Below, in pieces: positions 35,801 through 42,666 of a DNA stretch of 46,983 bases. The position numbers were made by a program, and so were the translations under genes. The stretch comes from Planktothrix serta PCC 8927 (GTDB taxonomy: Bacteria; Cyanobacteriota; Cyanobacteriia; Cyanobacteriales; Microcoleaceae), in the NCBI RefSeq assembly GCF_900010725.2, contig NZ_LR734883.1, forward strand, positions 239,997-286,979. Direction: 5' to 3'. Numbering within the stretch: position 1 is the first letter of the stretch; each line of letters opens with the position of its first letter. A model generated the notes under the pieces. It had not been told where the DNA came from. It made no database searches and was given only the letters and a program-made list of their open reading frames with translations.

Positions 35801-37025
35801 CAAAATCCCTTAAAGCGTTTTTCTCCCCCTCCCAAACATTCAACCGACAGGTTAACACCACCCGTAACCCCTGCGTCCATCCTTCCGCCAACTGTTGATT
35901 AATTGTTACCAAAGGTGACGTTATCCCCATTTCATCAACGGCGTCGAGGAGTAAGTAAACCTGTTGGGAAAATGGCACAATTTGCGAACCCGCGCAGGCG
36001 GGTTTTGTCTGTGTAGACGCGGTTTCAACCGCCGAAATATCCGCCGAAGAAGGCGAAGAAGAAGGCGAATAAGTATCCGGCGAATGGAATTCGCTGCTAT
36101 ACAAACGATGTCCGCCTTCGCGGACAGATGAGAAATCCAACGGCTCACAACCCGCGACGGCGGGTTTTGTCTGTGTAGACGCGGTTTCAACCACCGAAAT
36201 ATCCGCCGAATAATCCGCCGAATAATTTTGTTTTTTTGTAATCAACCTCTCAAACCCAGAAACCCATTCCGGCGAAACCCCCGTTAAACTTCCCGTCGCA
36301 TCGCGTAACCAATTTTGAGTTAAATAATCTCGTATGGGTTTATCAACATCCGCCAACCGAATTAAAATCGGATAACCTAAATTTTCCTGTAAAATCCATC
36401 GAGCAATTTGATATAATAACGTTGTTTTTCCCGCCCCAGGTTCCCCAATAACCGCCAACCGTTGACCTTTACTTTTACTATTTCCTTGTCGTAATACTTC
36501 CTCAAAAAATTGATTCGGTTCGCTGTAGGTTTTTGTTATTTCCGTTTCTGGTAATTGATAAAATTCTGACCCGTCCTCTGGGTTCACTTCCTGTTTGTGT
36601 CGTTTTTCCTGTTCCCGTTTCGGTTCCACTAACCCCAAAGGAACATAAAAATTAATCCCCGTTAACGGGTTATTCTTGAAAAAGCGTTCTTCGTAGGCGT
36701 CGAGGCGAGATTCACAAATTTGATACCAGTTAATAGTATTAGGTGGTGGTGGTTCGGGTTCAGGTTTGGGGAGATTGACAATATCTGCTAATTCTAAGTT
36801 TAACGCTTTTACAATTGCGATCGCATAACCGATATCAATAGCAGTTCCTTTCAAAAAGCGTTTAACCGTGTCTAAACTAACGTTAGCTTGTTTCGCTAAA
36901 TACTCTTGTGTCCAGCAATTTTTTCCCGTTTTTCCTTCGAGAATTGGTTTTTCCAGTTCAGCCATCCTCGCTTTAATTTTAGCGATTCCCTCAGAAGTAG
37001 CTTTAACACTGCGAGATTGAGGCAT
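32859..37025 (-). CDS. HTH-NACHT-HEAT-repeat STAND NTPase, probable defence protein
   Basis: A 1388-residue protein. Residues about 35-85 are an XRE-like helix-turn-helix (TQEYLAKQANVSLDTVKRFL). Walker A GEPGAGKT is at 194-201 and Walker B VYLLLDAVDEMG at 356-367. The helical NACHT tail follows (LIKNPLRLALLCRTWTLGEK, FFHPTFQEYFAALAI). From about residue 740 come HEAT-like repeats of 34 residues, the last six in perfect 34-residue register. The C-terminal 150 residues form another helical domain (LKQQLQTYLFILLLADGTPT). Bacterial NACHT proteins sense phage components and act by toxic effectors, but here the N-terminus is a DNA-binding domain. Residues 266-347 are a low-complexity insertion derived from interspersed repeats. 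Divergent from parDE. Defence role is inference. Confidence 0.82.
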   Translation of the reverse strand: MPQSRSVKATSEGIAKIKARMAELEKPILEGKTGKNCWTQEYLAKQANVSLDTVKRFLKGTAIDIGYAIAIVKALNLELADIVNLPKPEPEPPPPNTINWYQICESRLDAYEERFFKNNPLTGINFYVPLGLVEPKREQEKRHKQEVNPEDGSEFYQLPETEITKTYSEPNQFFEEVLRQGNSKSKGQRLAVIGEPGAGKTTLLYQIARWILQENLGYPILIRLADVDKPIRDYLTQNWLRDATGSLTGVSPEWVSGFERLITKKQNYSADYSADISVVETASTQTKPAVAGCEPLDFSSVREGGHRLYSSEFHSPDTYSPSSSPSSADISAVETASTQTKPACAGSQIVPFSQQVYLLLDAVDEMGITSPLVTINQQLAEGWTQGLRVVLTCRLNVWEGEKNALRDFDVYRNLDFNSQQIQEFIEQWFNDKTQSQELLKQLNESNQNRINDLIKNPLRLALLCRTWTLGEKLPETQAGLYQRLVKSHYQWKDEQKPFQIPEDVQECLHQQLGELAKTAINREQFRFRLEEKFVQQYLGKPQRENTLFDWALKLGWLNRVGLASVEEKDSDQAVYAFFHPTFQEYFAALAINDWDYFLPRNHVNCPVEGKEYRIFQPQWIQIILLWLGRDDVEAREKESFIQKLVSFDDGCGEWSYEKADRWLYEYFAYCLASVGIVEFKECSLSDEIIEQIVKLGYGYFNIEKQEWITFLYPIEEVGKEVLAYTNNSLICKALEKINTKLLQVLKTNKNQDLAIKVANFLFQINPGNKVLVKELVRLLETTESEDECCKIALILGENAPGNKIVIGELIRLLEMNENKNICEEIAGNLCSNVLFSKNELQVLIETLETTDHKNDDSFVTQDLSRIDLFNNRVIKMLIQVLKTAQNIMNVISICCLLTRLASVNQSFLFELIRLLKTDFSKWYIRQIIIDIFAKCIIKNEVGISELIKILVADIEADIFLPYNFFLENAVGNKFIIRELIQVLEITNNKNVRQIFAEILWKIDPGNELAIQALIQILNTTENEDNRSWVAKILWKINPGNELVIQALIQVLETTENEDNRRIVAESLGEIDPGNELAIQALIQILNTTENEDNRRMIAESLGEIDPGNELAIQALIQILNTTDNEDNRRRVAESLGEIDPGNELVIQALIQVLETTEDKYTRGNVAKTLGEIIKTEKQYSDVVFALKHNLINEVYNNNFDLFESCYKLLWQYAQNLPYPKFYQAWHHNTITPHPEITNNTPVGNTPTVRQLEQQFTDICSQLPHLPVHCININKLLTLNTKNEFIQAFCNRLYQKLLPDETPPDVQTPANLETKIIHLKQQLQTYLFILLLADGTPTPEVIDCCDYLTDVLHLGWITPDPLPLPFPQRSFVTSQDNLLEAIESWVKEY
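33505..34111 (-). repeat. 102-bp tandem repeats coding for HEAT units
   Basis: The boundary TTTCCAGGGT or a close variant recurs at 33601, 33703, 33805, 33907, 34009 and 34111, exactly every 102 bases. Some neighbouring units are identical over more than 70 bases. Each codes for GNELAIQALIQILNTTENED and 14 further residues. Older, degenerate units continue to about 34800. Confidence 0.9.
35985..36230. repeat. Interspersed-repeat insertion inside the NACHT domain
   Basis: Two direct copies of CGGGTTTTGTCTGTGTAGAC (near 35999 and 36160), each continuing GCGGTTTCAACC and ATATCCGCCGAA, flank a segment with GAATGGAATTCGCTGCTATA and a CCGCC/GGCGG-type short palindrome (CCGCCTTCGCGGAC). These words are typical of a repeat family widespread in cyanobacterial intergenic DNA. 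All three stop-free codon phases needed are preserved, adding ADISVVETASTQTKPA and similar residues twice. Confidence 0.75.
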
Positions 37026-37112
37026 TTTTCAACAAGCCTGATATTTTGTAGCTGTTTTTAATATTACCTCAAATCTGTTTAATTATCAAGCGGTATAAAT
37101 AAGAGATTTAGG

Positions 37113-37142
37113 ATGACATTTTATATGATTATCTGCCATAAT
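37113..37142 (+). promoter_or_regulatory. Candidate promoter of parDE
   Basis: ATGACA at 37113-37118 and CATAAT at 37137-37142 are separated by 18 bases, 29 bases before the parD start. The whole 146-base gap is AT-rich and must also hold the promoter of the divergent NACHT gene. Weak match only. Confidence 0.3.
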
Positions 37143-37171
37143 GAAAAAAAGAAATTGAGCCAGTCAAGCCG

Positions 37172-37444
37172 ATGAAAAGCATTAATATCTCTCTGCCTGA
37201 ATCGATGCAGGCTTATATTGAAGAACAGTTAGCTAGTGGTGCTTACGGTACAGCCAGCGAGTATTTCTCGGAGTTGGTGCGTCAAGACCAAAAGCGTAAA
37301 GAACAAGCCCGGTTAGAAACTTTATTATTAGAAGGTTTGGACTCTGGGGAAGTAACACCAATGACGGCGGAAGATTGGTCTGATATTCGTCAAGCTGTGC
37401 GGGAACGAGTCGCTAAAAATAATGATGCGGGTCAAGGTGAATGA
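37172..37444 (+). CDS. parD: ParD-family antitoxin
   Basis: A 90-residue protein. The N-terminal ribbon-helix-helix is evident: SINISLPESMQAYIEEQLAS and GAYGTASEYFSELVRQDQKR, matching ParD/CopG antitoxins. The C-terminal half (LETLLLEGLDSGEVTPMTAE) is the toxin-wrapping region. It binds ParE and represses its own operon. Its stop overlaps the toxin start as ATGA. It is divergent from the NACHT gene, so ParD-dependent autoregulation could also touch that promoter. Confidence 0.92.
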   Translation: MKSINISLPESMQAYIEEQLASGAYGTASEYFSELVRQDQKRKEQARLETLLLEGLDSGEVTPMTAEDWSDIRQAVRERVAKNNDAGQGE

Positions 37445-37767
37445 GCAATATTAATAAACGACCGCAAGTTATTCGTGATTTGTTGGAATTAGCCACCTAT
37501 ATTGCTTTAAATAATTTAGATGCTTCCGATCTATTTTTATCAGCAGCCGAGACAACTTTTCAACAACTTGCACAGATGCCAAACATGGGAAAATTGAGCC
37601 AACTTTCCCACCCCAGGTTAGCTAATGTTCGACAGCAAGCGATTAAAGGATTTAGAAAGTATCTCGTTTTTTACCAAATTACAAATACGGGAATTGAGAT
37701 TTTACGAGTTATTCACGGAGCTAGAGATATAGAAGGGATACTATATGAAAGTTTAGAAGAAGAATAA
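37441..37767 (+). CDS. parE: ParE/RelE-family toxin
   Basis: A 108-residue protein. The segments RPQVIRDLLELATYIALNNL, FQQLAQMPNMGKLSQ, IKGFRKYLVFYQI and IEILRVIHGARDIEGIL are the standard ParE fold with the conserved Tyr in YLVFY and the final RVIHGARD strand. ParE toxins poison DNA gyrase; exact target here is unproved. The ATG overlaps the antitoxin stop, giving the usual coupled antitoxin-first order. Confidence 0.92.
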   Translation: MSNINKRPQVIRDLLELATYIALNNLDASDLFLSAAETTFQQLAQMPNMGKLSQLSHPRLANVRQQAIKGFRKYLVFYQITNTGIEILRVIHGARDIEGILYESLEEE

Positions 37768-37828
37768 TAGATCTTTCGATACGGGTATGGGTAAATAATA
37801 CCCATTGGTGTCAACGGAAGAACCCCGC

Positions 37829-37902
37829 GCCCGGAAATAAATTTCGGGCTAAAAGCTAAAGTTATCTAAAGATAACTCAAGAGTTAAGGCTTTTAGGCTT
37901 AA
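37829..37902. repeat. Hairpin-rich interspersed repeat (MITE-like), copy 2
   Basis: CCCGGAAAT/ATTTCGGG (37829-37848), the segment TTCGGGCTAAAAGCTAAAGT and the palindrome AGTTATCT/AGATAACT (37860-37877) parallel the copy at 4832-4880. A further hairpin GTTAAG...CTTAAC closes it at 37883-37902. It separates parE from a converging gene. Confidence 0.7.
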
Positions 37903-37919
37903 CGGTATCATTAACAATA

Positions 37920-38183
37920 TTATTCTAACAAGTCCGAATCAGGCAACTGTTCTAATTCTTCTGCAATTAAAGTTTGCAAATCTTCGCCACAATGGGTTTG
38001 CAGATGAATGATTGCTGCTAATAACTCTGCTAAACTATCCAGTTTTTCACTATCACTTAATGAGTTTCGTGTCTGAATTTTATCTAAAAGCTGAATAACG
38101 GTTTGACATTCTTCACCAAGTTCTGTTATCAAAGTTTGTAAGGTTGAACTTTTAATAAAAGATGTGCGATCGCTAATATCCAT
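37920..38183 (-). CDS. Small helical protein, 87 residues, unknown function
   Basis: ATG at 38183. The protein is acidic and almost entirely helical in appearance (SSTLQTLITELGEECQTVIQ, SLAELLAAIIHLQTHCGEDL, LIAEELEQLPDSDLLE), with two cysteines. No membrane segment or known motif. It converges on parE across a repeat. Possibly an adaptor; I do not recognise it. Confidence 0.6.
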   Translation of the reverse strand: MDISDRTSFIKSSTLQTLITELGEECQTVIQLLDKIQTRNSLSDSEKLDSLAELLAAIIHLQTHCGEDLQTLIAEELEQLPDSDLLE

Positions 38184-38314
38184 GATGGTTTCCTCATCGG
38201 TTTATCGTTAAATCTGAAGGGTGCAGAATGGTGCAGTTAAACTGCGTGGTTTTGCGCTGTTGCTGCACTAATGATTTTACCTAGCGTGGTTTCAGAGTTC
38301 AAGAGAAACCCGCT

Positions 38315-39196
38315 ATGCGACAGAAATCAATAGGCATTTCCTTTGCCATTATCGCTTCTTCCTTTTATGGTTTACTGCCCTTATGTTGGCGGTATGTACC
38401 CCTCCCAACACTGCTTTTAATTCTCGATCGCTGCTTATTCACCTTTGTCATTTCAGGAGTGATTTTATTAATCATAGGTGAATGGGAAACAGTCCGTAAC
38501 TTCAGCTTAAATGTCATTGCAAAAGTCGCTAAACCTGCTTTTTATTTAGCGTTACATTTAGGCTTTTTTATGGGTGCGATCGCTCTGGGACATCAAGTAG
38601 AAGCCGCCATTGGAATGTTCCTTGCTCCCGCAGCAACAGCCGTTTTATCAACAATTTTATTAGGAGAAAAGCTTAACACAATTAAACGGTTTTGTGTGGG
38701 AATTTCCGTATTTTCAGCGATTATTTTCTTCTATGAAGCTCAAGAAATCCCTTATTTTGCAGTATTGATCGCGTTAACTTGGGGGCTGTATTTGTGTGAA
38801 CGTAAACACGCTTTAAAAATGGTCAGTAACCCTCTCGCCTATAGTTGGTTGGAACAAAGCTTAATTGTAGTGGTTTTAATTGTAATTGTAATTTTCAATA
38901 GCGTTTTTCCGGCTAATGTTCAACCCTTAACGGCTGTTAATTCCAGTGCTTTCTTAGTATTGGCTGGCGGATGTGCCTTAGCCACAATTGCTAGTTTTTT
39001 ACAATCAAAAGCCTCTCAAATGATTGACTGTTCCCAAGTGGGAATGTTGGGGGTACTTTCTCCCGTTGTGCAGTTTATTGTTGCAGTTTTAGTGGATCAA
39101 AAACCAGTAACTATTTTACAACTCTGTGCGATGACACTGTTATTAACTGCCGTTTTATTGTATAACTGTCCTCCCCTCAAAAAAACAACGTTATGA
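38315..39196 (+). CDS. DMT-superfamily (EamA/RarD-like) transporter
   Basis: A 293-residue integral membrane protein with about ten hydrophobic spans, the normal size. The first EamA half begins IGISFAIIASSFYGLLPLCW, and conserved features include LDRCLFTFVISG and IGMFLAPAATAVLSTILLGE at the end of the first half. The second half ends with MIDCSQVGMLGVLSPVVQFI. The RarD-type start (FAIIASSFYGLLPLCWRYVP) suggests export of a small metabolite. Substrate unknown. Confidence 0.82.
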   Translation: MRQKSIGISFAIIASSFYGLLPLCWRYVPLPTLLLILDRCLFTFVISGVILLIIGEWETVRNFSLNVIAKVAKPAFYLALHLGFFMGAIALGHQVEAAIGMFLAPAATAVLSTILLGEKLNTIKRFCVGISVFSAIIFFYEAQEIPYFAVLIALTWGLYLCERKHALKMVSNPLAYSWLEQSLIVVVLIVIVIFNSVFPANVQPLTAVNSSAFLVLAGGCALATIASFLQSKASQMIDCSQVGMLGVLSPVVQFIVAVLVDQKPVTILQLCAMTLLLTAVLLYNCPPLKKTTL

Positions 39197-39199
39197 CAC

Positions 39200-39267
39200 A
39201 GAAACCGGGTTTCAGAATCAAAACTCTTGATTTTCACAACAAAACCTGAACGAGAAACCCGGTTTCT
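39200..39267. terminator. Palindromic AGAAACCCGGTTTCT repeat pair, terminator-like
   Basis: AGAAACCGGGTTTC (39200-39213) pairs perfectly with GAAACCCGGTTTCT (39254-39267). Each arm is itself nearly palindromic, so either hairpin or cruciform can form. It follows the transporter stop by three bases. The same unit occurs at 42591-42652 and, in diverged form, 44859-44896 and 26591-26604. Confidence 0.65.
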
Positions 39268-39306
39268 TGGATCTCTTGAAAAATCATCTAAATAGGAGTT
39301 AATATT

Positions 39307-39486
39307 ATGTCCTGTCCTCAAGTCGGTTGCAAGCTCAGAAAAACGTCTGAAAATCAAGCGGTTTGTTTAAAAAATGGTTGTGTTTTTAGGTTAGAAAAAC
39401 AGCAAACCGTTGATAATGGAGAGGGGATTTTATGGTTTTTATTAATCGGGTTGTTTGTGTTTATTTTTGTAGTTGTTACGGGATGA
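39307..39486 (+). CDS. 59-residue Cys-rich single-span membrane peptide
   Basis: ATG 39307 has AGGAG at a seven-base spacing. The N-terminal part MSCPQVGCKL, then AVCLKNGCVFRLE, contains four cysteines in two CxxxxC-like pairs (positions 3/8 and 20/25), suggesting a metal or disulfide site. The C-terminus GILWFLLIGLFVFIFVVV is one membrane span. No known family is recognised. The good ribosome binding site and the layout of a metal-knuckle head plus anchor argue for a real gene. No clear partner; it stands alone between repeats. Confidence 0.6.
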   Translation: MSCPQVGCKLRKTSENQAVCLKNGCVFRLEKQQTVDNGEGILWFLLIGLFVFIFVVVTG

Positions 39487-39612
39487 TGAGTTAAGCTGAT
39501 ACGCATTTTATTTGACAGTCAGTTTTTCGGATATTCTTGTGGGATGGGCATCCTGCCCGTCTTAGTATTAGATTTAGATTCGTAATAGCTTAGGAAAAAT
39601 TGAGCCAGGAGT

Positions 39613-39646
39613 GGTGCGTGTGCTGAAAGCTTACTTACGCACCTTA
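39613..39646. repeat. GGTGCGT...ACGCACC palindromic repeat
   Basis: GGTGCGTGTGCTGAAAGC followed by TTACTTACGCACC forms a hairpin of the same family as the palindromes at 18308 and 18638. The gap 39487-39661 holds nothing else recognisable apart from a GGGATGGGCATCCTGCCCG hairpin. Confidence 0.6.
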
Positions 39647-39661
39647 CTGTTATCAACAATA

Positions 39662-40279
39662 TTAAAAAGAAGAATCGGAGGATTTAATCGATTTCTGGGA
39701 ATGCAGTTGAGGATGGCTATGGATATTATTCTTAATAGCAGATTTAGCGGCTTTGTGGGCTTGATAAGCTTGCCATTGAGTCAACAGATTATACAAAACA
39801 GCAGATAGGAGCAATTCATATAAAATGGGGATAAAATGACTCCGATCAAACAATCCTTTAGAATAATGAATACCGGGAAATAACAGAATGGGGGATTTAA
39901 AAAACTGATCTAAAAAGGGTAAAAAGAGTTTGATTCCTCGTCCTTCGGCGAAAAAATCTAGGATTAAATGAGAACTGTAAAGAATTAAGGTAAATCGCAA
40001 TAATTTTTGATAAGAAATTTTCCAAATTTTACTAGCAATCCCAGCTACAATTAAACTAAAACCCAACGTAAAAATTAAACTATGGCTAATTCCTCGATGA
40101 AACCCTGTTCCTGTTAAAATTTGGGGAATAAAATCAAAATCGGCACAGGTTGCGATCAAAACTGGATATAAAATATTGAAATCAAAACGGTGAAATTGAT
40201 AGGATCGGGGGATGATATTTCTCGGTAAATATTTACCCAGAAAATATCCAGTCGCTGCATGAAAGAGGGGGGATGGCAT
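39662..40279 (-). CDS. Membrane-bound metal-dependent hydrolase, YdjM-like
   Basis: A 205-residue protein with several membrane spans. The family's metal-binding-type residues are visible: MPSPLFHAATGYFLG, TCADFDFIPQIL, FHRGISHSLIFTLG and YSSHLILDFFAEGRG. The YdjM/LexA-repressed group has unknown activity; the His/Asp pattern suggests a metal hydrolase. The C-terminal tail (HSHPQLHSQKSIKSSD) is polar. It follows no operon partner. Confidence 0.8.
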   Translation of the reverse strand: MPSPLFHAATGYFLGKYLPRNIIPRSYQFHRFDFNILYPVLIATCADFDFIPQILTGTGFHRGISHSLIFTLGFSLIVAGIASKIWKISYQKLLRFTLILYSSHLILDFFAEGRGIKLFLPFLDQFFKSPILLFPGIHYSKGLFDRSHFIPILYELLLSAVLYNLLTQWQAYQAHKAAKSAIKNNIHSHPQLHSQKSIKSSDSSF

Positions 40280-40493
40280 CGGTAATAATTAGGTAACAGA
40301 TCTCGAACACCGCAACAGTGAAAATCCTAAAATCTAGGTGATTGATGGATTAACAGAGAACTGCTATATTATGACAAAATTATGTGAAAGTTGCAACAAA
40401 CCTCACCGTTCAAAAGATTAATCCTGATCAATTATAGCGGTATTCAGTCTGATTTCTTCAGCATTGTGTTCTCAATCGTTAAAAAATATCACT

Positions 40494-42344
40494 CTAAAAA
40501 AGACTCGATACCTCTAAATTCGGTGTTAATTTTGTTCCACATTGGGTACAACATTTATAATCAGCCAGGTTCATTTTTCCACAATTTGGACACACTAACG
40601 CTTCACTATTTGTTTCCAAAATAGCAGGTTTTAAACCCATCATATCCTCGTTACCGTGACCAGGAGCCACCATTGGGAAACAGTCTTCATTGCGCGTTAC
40701 CCGCACATCTAATAACATAGGGCCATCATTAGCTAATAATTCGCTGATGGCATTTTCTAACTCTTCCCGTCGAGAAATATTCAGCGCCCGAATATTATAA
40801 ACATCGGCTAATTTGGCAAAATTCGGACTCCCTTTTTCTAAATTTGTGGCTTCATAGCGATCATCATAAAATAAATGTTGCCACTGTCGTACCATTCCCA
40901 ACCAACCATTATTTAAAATAACAGCTTTGATGCCAATATTATATTGAGAAATTGTTCCCAATTCCTGCATATTCATTTGAAAACTTCCATCCCCACTAAT
41001 ACAAATTACCTGCTCATGGGGGAGGGCTATTTTTGCACCTACCGCCGCCGGAATTCCATATCCCATTGTTCCTAAACCGCCACTAGAAATCCAACGACGC
41101 GGCCCCGTTTTTAGAAATTGAGCCGACCACATTTGATGCTGTCCGACATCCGTTGTATAGAAGGCATGGGGGGCTTGACGAGAAATTTCTACAATTACTT
41201 CTTGCGGGGAAATACCTCCTTCCGGTTGGGGAATTTCCAAGGGATATTCTAAGCGCAATTGAGTTAAATGTTCGCACCAAGACCGAGTTTTTTCTCGATT
41301 AATACTATCCCCCAATTCATGAACATGACGCAACAAATCAATTAAAACTTGACGCACATCTCCAACAATGGGAACATCAGGCTGCCGTGTTTTTCCGATT
41401 TCTGCTGGATCAATATCAATATGAATCACTTTAGCATTTTTAGCAAAATCATTGCCTTGACCCGCTACTCGGTCATCAAACCGCACTCCTAAAGCAATTA
41501 ATACATCACATTCGGAAACGGCAAAATTAGAGTATGCTGTGCCGTGCATTCCCAACATTCCTAATGCTAAAGGATGATTTTCATCAAAGACTCCTTTCCC
41601 CATTAATGTTGTGGCAATCGGAATTTGAAATCGTTCAGCGAGTTCTTGAACTTCAGCGTGGGAATTGCTAATAATCGCTCCTCCTCCAACATATAACAAG
41701 GGTTTTTTTGCCTGCTGAATTAACGTTAACGCTTGGTGAATTTTGCGGGAATTTCCTTTAATTATAGGTCTATATCCCATCAGTTTAACTTGACCGGGTT
41801 CAACGGGATGATAATCAATTTTAGCAATACCAACATCCTTGGGAATATCAATTAAAACTGGCCCCGGTCGGCCACTATTTGCTAAATAAAATGCTTCTGC
41901 TACAATGCGAGGAATATCCGCCGGATTTCTCACTAAATAAGAATGTTTAACAATGGGTAAAGTAATCCCATAAATATCAATTTCTTGGAAAGCATCACTT
42001 CCTAAAGACCCTCGCGGCACCTGTCCGGTAATGGCCACCATCGGAACAGAGTCCATGTAAGCCGTAGCCAAGCCAGTGACAAGATTTGTGGCTCCGGGGC
42101 CAGAGGTGGCTAAACAGACGCCGACTTTACCCGTCGCCCTGGCGTAACCATCGGCGGCGTGGGCTGCGGCTTGTTCGTGGCGGACGAGAATATGTTGTAA
42201 ATCTCCCGCCTGTTCTGCTCGATAAAGTTCATCATAAAGGGGTAAATTTGCCCCCCCCGGATAGCCAAAAATATGTTTAACGCCGTGACGTTTGAGACTA
42301 TCAATTAAGGCAAAAGCGCCTGATACTTGTTGTTGATTCTGCAT
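40494..42344 (-). CDS. ilvB: Acetolactate synthase large subunit with C-terminal zinc ribbon
   Basis: A 616-residue protein from ATG 42344, chosen because AGGAGAAAAAT precedes it; an upstream in-frame ATG at 42410 has no such site. The domains are the N-terminal thiamine-diphosphate domain with the catalytic Glu in [19 protein letters not shown], the central FAD-type domain and the C-terminal ThDP site ([20 protein letters not shown]). It makes 2-acetolactate or 2-aceto-2-hydroxybutyrate in branched-chain amino-acid synthesis. The last 35 residues are an added zinc ribbon (C585/C588 and C599/C602: [19 protein letters not shown]). The regulatory subunit ilvN is not in the window. It is next to cimA. 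Confidence 0.95.
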   Translation of the reverse strand: MQNQQQVSGAFALIDSLKRHGVKHIFGYPGGANLPLYDELYRAEQAGDLQHILVRHEQAAAHAADGYARATGKVGVCLATSGPGATNLVTGLATAYMDSVPMVAITGQVPRGSLGSDAFQEIDIYGITLPIVKHSYLVRNPADIPRIVAEAFYLANSGRPGPVLIDIPKDVGIAKIDYHPVEPGQVKLMGYRPIIKGNSRKIHQALTLIQQAKKPLLYVGGGAIISNSHAEVQELAERFQIPIATTLMGKGVFDENHPLALGMLGMHGTAYSNFAVSECDVLIALGVRFDDRVAGQGNDFAKNAKVIHIDIDPAEIGKTRQPDVPIVGDVRQVLIDLLRHVHELGDSINREKTRSWCEHLTQLRLEYPLEIPQPEGGISPQEVIVEISRQAPHAFYTTDVGQHQMWSAQFLKTGPRRWISSGGLGTMGYGIPAAVGAKIALPHEQVICISGDGSFQMNMQELGTISQYNIGIKAVILNNGWLGMVRQWQHLFYDDRYEATNLEKGSPNFAKLADVYNIRALNISRREELENAISELLANDGPMLLDVRVTRNEDCFPMVAPGHGNEDMMGLKPAILETNSEALVCPNCGKMNLADYKCCTQCGTKLTPNLEVSSLF

Positions 42345-42590
42345 ATTTTTCTCCTGAGAGTTAAACAATATTGTTTGGGGATTAACTTGGAGAACAAGAG
42401 GATGACTCAATAACAGATAATTGTTTTAATTGTTTACATTAATTTGTAATTGAGCTTCCTCTGGTGTTCAACTGTTGGTTTACATTTCCCTAATTAAAAC
42501 GGAATATTTCTACCTTTATAGTAGAGCAAATCTGGGAAATAAAAACTATATTTTTTATTAAATTTTAGAAAAAAATAGAATCAGAATTCA

Positions 42591-42660
42591 AGAAACCGAG
42601 TTTCTAGGTGATCTTTTGGCTATCAGGTAGGGCTGAAAGAAACCCGGTTTCTGGTTTTTT
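42591..42660. terminator. Palindromic repeat pair downstream of cimA
   Basis: AGAAACCGAGTTTCT (42591-42605) and AGAAACCCGGTTTCT (42638-42652) pair with each other with one mismatch; the second is itself a perfect palindrome and is followed by GGTTTTTT. It follows the cimA stop on the minus strand and likely serves as terminator. The rest of the 42411-42666 gap is AT-rich with no gene. Confidence 0.6.
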
Positions 42661-42666
42661 ACGAGG

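Noticed and set aside
35921-36190. Separate minus-strand frame within the NACHT gene insertion
   Set aside because: It is an alternative-frame reading of the interspersed repeats, arginine-rich with no domain, and has no start context.
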